This document shows positions 32,729 to 40,123 of a stretch of DNA of 64,000 nucleotides, in pieces. The number at the start of each line of letters is the position of its first letter. Within the stretch, counting starts at the first letter, position 1. The notes below the pieces were generated by a model. It did not search any database. It saw nothing but the letters and a program-made list of their open reading frames with translations, and had not been told where the DNA came from. The position numbers and the translations under genes are program-made. The stretch spans positions 13,167 through 77,166 of the forward strand of contig JANRJH010000054.1 in the NCBI GenBank assembly GCA_033764075.1. The letters run 5' to 3'. Origin of the DNA: M3007 sp033764075 (GTDB taxonomy: Bacteria > Bacteroidota > Bacteroidia > Chitinophagales > Saprospiraceae).

Positions 32729-32834
32729 TGCTTCCTGCAGTCTGCCGGGTAGGCACTCCAAAAAGCTAAAATGATTGCAAATGTTCATGGGATGATATCA
32801 AAAAAATCCTGCCGAATGCGGTGGGATTTTTTTT
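32729..32834 (+). ncRNA. Structured 3' part of the plus-strand unit with terminator
   Basis: Directly at the micro-ORF stop is an imperfect hairpin (AGTGCTTCC ... GGTAGGCACT, 32727-32757). After 47 nt of AT-rich sequence there is a Rho-independent terminator: AATCCTGCCG / CGGTGGGATT, ten pairs including two G-U, loop AATG, tail of eight T (32805-32834). The response regulator gene starts 99 bp later with its own -7 box (TACCTTTG, 32903-32910). The region 32452-32635 is AT-rich and shows nothing recognisable. Confidence 0.5.
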
Positions 32835-32932
32835 ATCTGTTAAGCGGCTCAAACTTAACAATTTGTTAACCACGAGTCCAAGCCGGCGGTGGGTTTCAAG
32901 GCTACCTTTGCCGTAAGCATAATACCCTTGAG

Positions 32933-33625
32933 ATGTTGGAAAGCGGCCAAGCCAAAAAAATTCTGATTGTAGACGACGAGCCGGATATCGTAGAGTTCCT
33001 TCAGTACAACCTGAAAAAGGAAGGCTATCAGGTTGTTTCAGCCCCCGACGGCAGACAGGCCATCATCGTAGCGGAGCGGGAAAAACCCAACCTCATTCTG
33101 CTGGACATCATGATGCCCGAGCTCGACGGCGTTGAAACCTGTCGGGTCTTGCGTGGCAAAAAAGAATTTGCCGACACCCCGATTGCCTTCCTTACTGCCC
33201 GCGACGAAGACTTCTCCCAGATCACGGCCCTCGACGTGGGTGGCGACGATTACATCACCAAGCCCATCAAACCCCGTGTGCTGGTCAGCCGCATCAATGC
33301 ACTTATGCGCAGGTCTACCCGTCATTTGGATGAAGACACCGCGCAGATTGCCCTGCACGACCTGGTAATAGACCGACATAAGGTCATGGTCTTCAGAGGA
33401 GAGGAGTCCATCGAACTGCCCCGAAAGGAGTTCGAAATCCTTTGGCTTCTCGCCTCCAAACCGGGTCGCGTGTTTACCCGGGAGGAGATATTCGACAAAA
33501 TTTGGGGCAGCGACGTGATCGTGGGCAACCGCACCATCGACGTGCACATCCGCAAATTGCGCGAACGCTTGGGCGAGAAGTACATCAAAACCATGAAAGG
33601 CATCGGTTACAAGTTCGAGTTTTAA
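32933..33625 (+). CDS. PhoB/OmpR-type response regulator
   Basis: DNA-binding response regulator of 230 residues. The receiver has Asp14 and Asp15 (ILIVDDEPD), the phosphorylated Asp58 (LILLDIMMPE), Thr near 88 (IAFLTAR) and Lys near 110 (YITKPIKPR). The winged helix at about 131-230 contains LPRKEFEILWLLASKPGRVFTREEIFDKIWG and NRTIDVHIRKLRERLG. It is followed with no gap by its kinase gene (TAA then GTG). The pair resembles the PhoB/PhoR-like system found widely in Bacteroidota. The signal cannot be read from sequence. Confidence 0.94.
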   Translation: MLESGQAKKILIVDDEPDIVEFLQYNLKKEGYQVVSAPDGRQAIIVAEREKPNLILLDIMMPELDGVETCRVLRGKKEFADTPIAFLTARDEDFSQITALDVGGDDYITKPIKPRVLVSRINALMRRSTRHLDEDTAQIALHDLVIDRHKVMVFRGEESIELPRKEFEILWLLASKPGRVFTREEIFDKIWGSDVIVGNRTIDVHIRKLRERLGEKYIKTMKGIGYKFEF

Positions 33626-34681
33626 GTGTTGTTCAAAAACCAGACACCCCAGCAATTATCGGTCATTATTGCCCTCATCACCGCCATTACGGTGCTGGTG
33701 CTATACCTCATTTTGCTGTCGCTTAACCTCGCCCAGATGGAGTCCTGGGCCGCAATAGTCCTGCTGTGCGCCGTGTTCGGCGCTACCTATTACACCAACT
33801 ACCGGTTCATCCGCTACTTTATTTTCCGGCGAATCAAGCTGATCTACAAACTGATCCACAGTGGCAAGCTGCCCGCCGATTTTAGTGATGCCAAGGTAGA
33901 CATGAGCCAGGATGTCATCGCCGAGGTGGAAAAAGAAGTGTCGGACTGGATGTTGCGGCAAAACAAAGAGGCAGAGGAAACCGTCAAACAGTCGGCCTTC
34001 CGGCGAGAATTCGTCGGCAATGTCTCCCACGAACTCAAAACCCCCATATTCAACATCCAGGGTTTCATCCACACCCTGCTCGACGGCGGTCTGTACGACA
34101 ACAGCATCAACCTCCTTTACCTCCGGCGGGCGGCCAAAAATGTGGAGCGGCTGCAGGTCATCGTGGAGGACCTGGAGACCATCAGCAAGCTCGAAGCGGG
34201 GCAAATGGTGCTCGACCTGATCGAGTTCGACGTACATGAGCTCTGCCAGGAAGTGTTCGGAGACCTGGAGATGCGCGCCCGGGAGCGCAACATCCGCATG
34301 GTGTTCAAGGAAGGCGCCGGACAACACTTCATGGTGCGTGCCGACAGGGAGAGCATTCGCCAGGTGCTCACCAACCTCATTCACAATTCCATCAAATACG
34401 GCAAAGAGGGCGGCGTGACCAAGCTGAGCTTCTACGACATGGAGTCGTACATCCTCGTAGAAGTGAGCGATAACGGCATTGGCATCTCCCCGGAAAACCT
34501 CAAGCACGTGTTCGAACGCTTTTACCGGGTGGATAAAAGCCGCTCCCGGGATGCCGGCGGTACCGGCCTGGGCCTCTCCATTGTAAAACACATCGTCGAA
34601 GCGCACAAACAAAAAGTGACCGTGCGCAGCACACCTGGACAGGGCACCACGTTCGGGTTTACGCTCGAAAAGGTTCAGTAA
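33626..34681 (+). CDS. PhoR-like sensor histidine kinase
   Basis: The 351-residue kinase has two adjacent membrane helices at about 10-30 and 36-55 with almost no external loop, so it probably senses within the membrane or through a partner. The HisKA domain holds His135 in FVGNVSHELKTPIFN. The ATPase domain has the N-box NLIHNSIKYG, DNGIGISPENLKHVFERFYR and GGTGLGLSIVKHIVEAH. The start is GTG directly after the regulator's stop codon; a TTG one codon on is equally possible. No PAS or HAMP domain is obvious. Confidence 0.93.
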   Translation: MLFKNQTPQQLSVIIALITAITVLVLYLILLSLNLAQMESWAAIVLLCAVFGATYYTNYRFIRYFIFRRIKLIYKLIHSGKLPADFSDAKVDMSQDVIAEVEKEVSDWMLRQNKEAEETVKQSAFRREFVGNVSHELKTPIFNIQGFIHTLLDGGLYDNSINLLYLRRAAKNVERLQVIVEDLETISKLEAGQMVLDLIEFDVHELCQEVFGDLEMRARERNIRMVFKEGAGQHFMVRADRESIRQVLTNLIHNSIKYGKEGGVTKLSFYDMESYILVEVSDNGIGISPENLKHVFERFYRVDKSRSRDAGGTGLGLSIVKHIVEAHKQKVTVRSTPGQGTTFGFTLEKVQ

Positions 34682-34695
34682 GCCGGTACGGGCGC

Positions 34696-36276
34696 TTATC
34701 CGTGCTCCAGGTGCACGTGCGCCGATTCCGACAAATTGTAGTGGTCCTTGAAACCGAGCATTTGCAGCTGGATGCGGCGTTCAAGCGCCTGCACCTCCTG
34801 AAATTCGCGAAGGATTTCCACCACGTCGTGGTCGATGTATACGGTGTCGCGCGCGTCGATGACCACCCGGCTGCCGGACGGCAGGGCGTCGAGGCTTTGT
34901 TTGATCGCGGCTTTATTCAGAAATGACACTTCTTCGGCGAGTTTGATGCTGATCAGGTCGCCCGAATGGTAGTTGTTCTGGAAGCGGTAGGAGTTGGTCA
35001 GGTTGTGGCGCAGAATGGCATACACGCTGGCCGCCAGTCCGATGCCCACACCGGTGAGCAGATCGGTAAACACTACGGCCACCACGGTGATGATGAAAGG
35101 CCACCATTGGTACGGGCCGTCGGACCACATTTTTTTAAAGATAGACACCTTGGCCAGCTTGTAACCGGTGAGGATCAGAATAGCCGCCAGGGAGGCCAGC
35201 GGGATCAGGTTCAGCAGCCCGGGGATGAGCATGGCACAGACCAGAATGAGCACACCGTGCAAAATGGCCGCCAGTTTGGTTTGGGCGCCGGCGTCGATGT
35301 TGGCCGAGCTGCGCACGATCACAGAGGTGATGGGCAGCCCGCCCACCAGGCCGGAAATCGAGTTGCCGATGCCCTGGGCGATGAGTTCGCGGTTGGGATT
35401 GGAGCGGCGCTTGTGCGGGTCGATTTTGTCCACGGCTTCAATGCATAACAAGGTTTCTACCGAAGCCACTGCGCAGATCGTGAGGGCAACAATATACACC
35501 TCGGGGTTTGCCCATTGGTTGAAATCCGGCAGGGTGAACAAGCCGGCAACCTCGCTCAGGTTACCGGCCATCGGAATCTGCACGAGGTGCTCGTTGCGGA
35601 TGGCCCACGGATCACCCATGCCGGTAAATACCGCGTTCAACAGCACGGAAACCACCACGGCTACCAGGGCGCCGGGGATATACGGAATGTTCTTTTTGAA
35701 ATAGGGTCTTTCCCACAACAGCAATATGCCCATAGACACCAACGCGGTGGCCACCGCGCCTGGATGGAGGAAGTGCGTGAACGCATCCCACAGGGACGTC
35801 AGCGTGTTGTACCCGTCGCGCTCCCAAAAGCCGAAATCGCCCTCCGCATCGTGGTCGAAGCCCACGGCGTGCGGGAGCTGTTTGAGGATAATAATGATGC
35901 CGATGGCCGTCAGCATACCTTTGATTACGTTGTTGGGTAAATAGTCGGCTATACCGCCGGCGCGCAGGTAGCCCAGGGCGATTTGTAGCAAACCGGCCAG
36001 GAATACCGCCATGAGAAACACCTCGAAAGAGCCCAAATCCTGTAAGGCGATAAACACCACAGCCGCCAAACCGGCCGCCGGCCCGCTCACGGAGGTGTGC
36101 GAGGCACTCATATAGCCCACCACAATGCCGCCGATGATGCCCGAGATCAGGCCGGAAAACAAAGGCGCGCCCGACGCCAGCGCAATGCCCAGACACAACG
36201 GAACAGCGATCAGGAAAACGACCAGGCCGGCCGAGAAGTCGTACTTCAGGTTTTTAAAATAATCAACAGACTGCAT
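34696..36276 (-). CDS. SulP-family anion transporter
   Basis: Membrane transporter of 526 residues in the SulP (SLC26) family, which moves sulfate, bicarbonate or other anions. The start MQSVDYFKNLKYDFSAGLVVFLIAVPLCLGIALASG is typical, with SGPAAGLAAVV in the third helix and about 12 helices up to residue 430. QLMGxGNxxSGLVGGLPIT-like residues (GIGNSISGLVGGLPITSVIVRSS) are conserved. The last 95 residues form a short STAS-like domain (VVIDARDTVYIDHDVVEILREF). Bacteroidota copies often supply bicarbonate; this is not shown here. Convergent with the kinase gene, 14 bp apart. Confidence 0.9.
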   Translation of the reverse strand: MQSVDYFKNLKYDFSAGLVVFLIAVPLCLGIALASGAPLFSGLISGIIGGIVVGYMSASHTSVSGPAAGLAAVVFIALQDLGSFEVFLMAVFLAGLLQIALGYLRAGGIADYLPNNVIKGMLTAIGIIIILKQLPHAVGFDHDAEGDFGFWERDGYNTLTSLWDAFTHFLHPGAVATALVSMGILLLWERPYFKKNIPYIPGALVAVVVSVLLNAVFTGMGDPWAIRNEHLVQIPMAGNLSEVAGLFTLPDFNQWANPEVYIVALTICAVASVETLLCIEAVDKIDPHKRRSNPNRELIAQGIGNSISGLVGGLPITSVIVRSSANIDAGAQTKLAAILHGVLILVCAMLIPGLLNLIPLASLAAILILTGYKLAKVSIFKKMWSDGPYQWWPFIITVVAVVFTDLLTGVGIGLAASVYAILRHNLTNSYRFQNNYHSGDLISIKLAEEVSFLNKAAIKQSLDALPSGSRVVIDARDTVYIDHDVVEILREFQEVQALERRIQLQMLGFKDHYNLSESAHVHLEHG

Positions 36277-36550
36277 GAAGAAGAAGGTTAACGGATTGAA
36301 CAAACTGCAAAATTAGACAAAGGAACGCCAAATATTCATTTGTTTTCGGGAATATATTCTGTCATTATCCAAATTAAATTCATATATTTTGATTTAACAG
36401 CGATTGTTCCAATAAAATTTGATTTTTTTTTAAAAAAAAATACGCGAAATGAGTCTACATATATACATAGCTATATACTTTTGTGTCGAGAGGCGTTTGC
36501 CAAACCGGGTAACCGGGAAACTTCATTGCGAAAAATAAAACAACTGTTCT

Positions 36551-38128
36551 ATGGTCTCAACATCTACAGACACTGCGAAGCGGACAGACGACCACATCAA
36601 AACCGGTTGGGGTTTGATGAGCGTCATCCTGGCGTCCTCGGTCGGCACATTGATCGAGTGGTACGACTTTTACATTTACGGCACACTGGCGCCGTACATC
36701 GCCAAGCACTTTTTTCCGGCGGGCAACGTCACGGCCTCTTATCTGGCGGCCCTGGGGACGTTTGCGGCGGGGTTTATCGTGCGGCCTTTTGGCGCGTTGT
36801 TTTTTGGGCGTTTGGGCGACCTGATCGGGCGGAAGTACACTTTTTTGGTGACGCTCCTGCTGATGGGCTTGTCAACCTTTGTGATTGGCCTGATCCCCGG
36901 ATACGCACAAATCGGCATGGCGGCCCCCATCCTCATCCTGTTTCTGCGGTTGTTGCAGGGGCTGGCGCTCGGGGGTGAATACGGGGGGGCTGCCACGTAC
37001 GTGGCGGAGCACTCGCCGGCCCACCAGCGCGGTTATTACACCGGTTACATCCAGACCACGGCCACGGTGGGTCTGCTGATTTCCATTGCGGTCATTTTGG
37101 GCACCAAGGGAGCGGTGGGTGAAGAGCCGTTCAACGAGTGGGGATGGCGATTGCCCTTCCTGATCTCCATTGTGATGGTGGGCATATCGGTGTACATCCG
37201 GTTGAAAATGCAGGAGTCGCCCATGTTCAGCAAGATCAAGCACAGCGGCAAGCTGTCGGCCAACCCGCTCAAGGAGTCCTTTGCCAAACGCGACAACCTG
37301 AAAATGGTGCTGCTGGCGTTGTTCGGCGCCGTGGCAGGTCAGGGGGTTATCTGGTACACCGGACAGTTTTACGCCATGTCGTTTATGGATAAGGTGTGCA
37401 ACCTGGAGTTCAACTCCGTGCGGTACATCCTGGCGGTGGCGATCATTTTCGGCACGCCGTTCTTCCTGATTTTCGGTAGCCTGTCCGACAAGATCGGTCG
37501 CAAGTGGATCATGATGGCGGGTATGCTCTTGGGTATTCTGACATACCGGCCCATTTACCAGAAAATGCTCGATCTGTCCAGTGTGAACAAAGAGACCGTG
37601 GCCGAAAAGAGTTCGGTGGGCAGCGTCGCCACGGTGGATGCGGCTACGGGCGACTCCACGGTGGTTACCACCACCGTCAGGACGTTTGTCGACGGCAACA
37701 CGTATAAAGAAGTGAAAACCGAAAAAATCCTGGCCGACGCCTCCAAAACCGCGCCCAAAGCCGAGGTCAAAAAAACCGTCTGGCTCAGTTCGGGCAACTG
37801 GTGGTTCATGGCATTTTTGGTCTTTATACAGATCTTGTACGTGACCATGGTGTACGGGCCGATAGCGGCCTTTCTGGTGGAATTGTTCCCCACGCGCATC
37901 CGCTACACCTCCATGTCGCTGCCCTACCACATCGGCAATGGCATCTTCGGGGGGCTCGTGCCCTATATCGCCACCTTCCTGGTGGAGAGCAGCAAGACGG
38001 CTGACAAGCCCTCAGGCGACCCGCTGGCTGGTCTTTTTTACCCCATGATCATCGCCGGGGTGTGCCTGCTGATCGGCATCCTGTACATGCCGGCCCGAAC
38101 GGATCAAACGGAACACCACGAAGATTAA
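36551..38128 (+). CDS. MHS-family MFS transporter
   Basis: Major facilitator of the metabolite:proton symporter group (relatives include KgtP, ShiA and ProP), 525 residues. It shows SVGTLIEWYDFYIYGTLAPYIAKHFFP in helix 1, RPFGALFFGRLGDLIGRKYTF in the loop 2-3 and GGEYGGAATYVAEHSPAHQRGYYTG in helices 4-5, all typical of MHS carriers. A hydrophilic insertion of about 70 residues at 337-410, rich in Thr, Val and Lys, sits after helix 8 and makes the protein longer than E. coli relatives. A -7 box TACTTTTG (36476-36483) precedes it. It opens the uptake cluster. Confidence 0.92.
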   Translation: MVSTSTDTAKRTDDHIKTGWGLMSVILASSVGTLIEWYDFYIYGTLAPYIAKHFFPAGNVTASYLAALGTFAAGFIVRPFGALFFGRLGDLIGRKYTFLVTLLLMGLSTFVIGLIPGYAQIGMAAPILILFLRLLQGLALGGEYGGAATYVAEHSPAHQRGYYTGYIQTTATVGLLISIAVILGTKGAVGEEPFNEWGWRLPFLISIVMVGISVYIRLKMQESPMFSKIKHSGKLSANPLKESFAKRDNLKMVLLALFGAVAGQGVIWYTGQFYAMSFMDKVCNLEFNSVRYILAVAIIFGTPFFLIFGSLSDKIGRKWIMMAGMLLGILTYRPIYQKMLDLSSVNKETVAEKSSVGSVATVDAATGDSTVVTTTVRTFVDGNTYKEVKTEKILADASKTAPKAEVKKTVWLSSGNWWFMAFLVFIQILYVTMVYGPIAAFLVELFPTRIRYTSMSLPYHIGNGIFGGLVPYIATFLVESSKTADKPSGDPLAGLFYPMIIAGVCLLIGILYMPARTDQTEHHED

Positions 38129-38171
38129 CCCGGCGCCTGCGCGCTCCTTTCATAAACTCAACTACGCAACC

Positions 38172-38399
38172 ATGAATTCGCTCAAACGCATAGCCGGCAT
38201 CCTCTGGATCGTCGCGGCCCTGGTGGCCATCTGGTTTCTTTTCTCCCGCGCTTCAGCCGAGTTGTCGGGCGACAAGGTCGACCCTTCCAAGCAAATTTTC
38301 TGGTACAGCATCCTGCCGGTGTACGTGCCGCTCATGCTTGGCCTCGCCTTGTTCGGGTGGTACGCCCTGAAAGGGGAATACGACAAAATTGCTGAATAA
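38172..38399 (+). CDS. Small two-helix membrane protein in the uptake cluster
   Basis: The 75-residue protein has helices at about 7-26 (IAGILWIVAALVAIWFLFS) and 44-64 (SILPVYVPLMLGLALFGWY), joined by a polar loop. It lies 43 bp after the MHS transporter and 78 bp before the porin. Small proteins of this kind are seen beside MHS transporters in Bacteroidota, so a role with the transporter is plausible, but I can not name a function. Confidence 0.7.
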   Translation: MNSLKRIAGILWIVAALVAIWFLFSRASAELSGDKVDPSKQIFWYSILPVYVPLMLGLALFGWYALKGEYDKIAE

Positions 38400-38477
38400 T
38401 CCAGGTTCGTATCCGGCCGCCTGCCCATCGACGGCGGGTGGCCGGACTTTTCTACATCCAACAAAAAATGCTCAACC

Positions 38478-39881
38478 ATGGCTCGTTTATACCTTCTTCT
38501 TCTCTTCCTTTTCGGTGGCGCAGCATGCCTGTCTGCCCAGAACACGCCCAACGCCGCAACCGCCAAGCCGGACAAGCCGGCGGCCGACCACTCCTACAAG
38601 CCGCTGACTCTCAAGCTAAACGAGGACGGCAGCAAATACGTGCGCTTCCTCATGTGGCACCAATTCTGGGCCACCTACACCCAGAACAACCCCGGCACGG
38701 TGGATGTGCAGGGGCAAGAGACGGACAACTCCTTCGACATCGCCCTGCGCCGCTCCCGTTTCCTGGCCTACGCCCAGATCTCGCCGCGTTTCCTGATCCT
38801 CACCCACTGGGGCATCAACAACCAGAGCTTCATCAACGGCGGCCCTAACGCGGGCACCAGCGTACAACTGGCCGCCGGCGCCAGCAACGCCGGCAAAAAG
38901 CCCCAACTGTTTATGCACGACGCCTGGGGCGAGTTTGAGGCGGTGAAAGACAAGCTGTACATCGGCGTAGGCCTCCACTACTGGAACGGTGTTTCGCGCA
39001 TGAGCAGCGCCAGCACACTCAACTTCATGACCATCGACGCCCCCATTTTCAACTGGCCCAACATCGAGGCAACCGACCAGTTCGCCCGCCAGTTTGGCTT
39101 CTACGCCAAAGGACAACTGGGGCGGCTGGACTACCGTCTGGCCCTCAACAAGCCTTTTGCCTTCGGCGCCGCGCCGGCCCAGGTGGCCAACAACGGCATC
39201 GCCGTGAACGTGCTCAACGAAAACTGGGCCACCGCAGGCTATGTCAACTGGATGTTCTGGGACAAGGAAAGCAACAAACTGCCTTTCTTCGTCGGCAGCC
39301 ACCTGGGCGGCAAGAAAATCCTGAACGTGGGTGCAGGTTTTTACCACCATCCGGACGCATCGCTGTCCAAGTCGGGCGCCGACTCCACCTTCCACGACCA
39401 CCTGCAACTGGGCGTCGACGCGATCATGGAGCTCCCGCTCAACAAGGAAAAAGGCACCATGTTCCACGCGCTGGCCACCTACTACAATTTCGACTTCGGG
39501 CCGAACTACCTGCGCAACATCGGTATCCTCAACCTGCACACCACACCCACACCCACCTCAGAGAGTTTTGCCGGCGGCGGAAACGCGCAGCCTACGATCG
39601 GAACCGGCAACATCTTCTACCTGCAAACCGGCTACCTGCTGCCCAAACTGAAAAACGGCTCGTCATTCATGCCCTACGCCACCCTGACCCACAAGGACTT
39701 CGGGCGGCTGGCCGACGCCTCCACCCAGTACGGACTGGGGATAAATTACTTCGTGGTCGGTCACCACGCGAAAATCACCCTGGAGTATCAAACCCGTCCG
39801 GTCTACGTGACCGAGAGCACCGCCAACGTACTCGACGGATACAAAGGGGAGTTTATCCTGCAAACACACATCTTCTTGTAG
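38478..39881 (+). CDS. Porin-like outer-membrane protein
   Basis: Predicted porin of 467 residues. The signal peptide MARLYLLLLFLFGGAACLSAQ is followed by a linker and then by strands starting with LNEDGSKYVRFLMWHQFWATYT and RRSRFLAYAQISPRFLILTHWG. About 16 strands can be traced, and the protein ends with FILQTHIFL, an aromatic-rich last strand. Its place between the MHS carrier and the sodium symporter-kinase suggests that it passes their substrate across the outer membrane. The substrate is likely a small organic acid, by analogy with the carrier family only. Confidence 0.82.
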   Translation: MARLYLLLLFLFGGAACLSAQNTPNAATAKPDKPAADHSYKPLTLKLNEDGSKYVRFLMWHQFWATYTQNNPGTVDVQGQETDNSFDIALRRSRFLAYAQISPRFLILTHWGINNQSFINGGPNAGTSVQLAAGASNAGKKPQLFMHDAWGEFEAVKDKLYIGVGLHYWNGVSRMSSASTLNFMTIDAPIFNWPNIEATDQFARQFGFYAKGQLGRLDYRLALNKPFAFGAAPAQVANNGIAVNVLNENWATAGYVNWMFWDKESNKLPFFVGSHLGGKKILNVGAGFYHHPDASLSKSGADSTFHDHLQLGVDAIMELPLNKEKGTMFHALATYYNFDFGPNYLRNIGILNLHTTPTPTSESFAGGGNAQPTIGTGNIFYLQTGYLLPKLKNGSSFMPYATLTHKDFGRLADASTQYGLGINYFVVGHHAKITLEYQTRPVYVTESTANVLDGYKGEFILQTHIFL

Positions 39882-39904
39882 CGGGAACTTTGTACGTTTG
39901 TACC

Positions 39905-40111
39905 ATGAACGACGATCAGAACGCCCGTCTGGTGGTGGTGTTTGTGGTGGCTGCGGCGCTTTTCAACTATCCCCTCTTGCTGCTTACCGAGCAGGAGGGG
40001 ACGGTTTGGGGGGCGCCGCGGCCTGTTGTATACTTCTTCGGCATGTGGGCGTTGATGATTGCAGCCCTCATCCTGCTGAACTTCCGGCGCAAGCGCCCAA
40101 AGAAACGATAA
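39905..40111 (+). CDS. Small two-helix membrane protein preceding the symporter
   Basis: A 68-residue protein with helices at 8-27 (ARLVVVFVVAAALFNYPLLLL) and 41-60 (VVYFFGMWALMIAALILLNF), ending in a basic tail RRKRPKKR. It ends 12 bp before the symporter-kinase. Small subunits of the DUF4212/DUF3311 type precede many sodium:solute symporters and this one has the same size, topology and place. A TACGTTTG box at 39893-39900 is too near the ATG for a normal leader. Confidence 0.7.
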   Translation: MNDDQNARLVVVFVVAAALFNYPLLLLTEQEGTVWGAPRPVVYFFGMWALMIAALILLNFRRKRPKKR

Positions 40112-40123
40112 ATCGCTTTGTGC

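Noticed and set aside
39893..39900. TACGTTTG as promoter of the small membrane protein at 39905
   Set aside because: Initiation would fall on or past the ATG, and no -33 box lies at the right distance.
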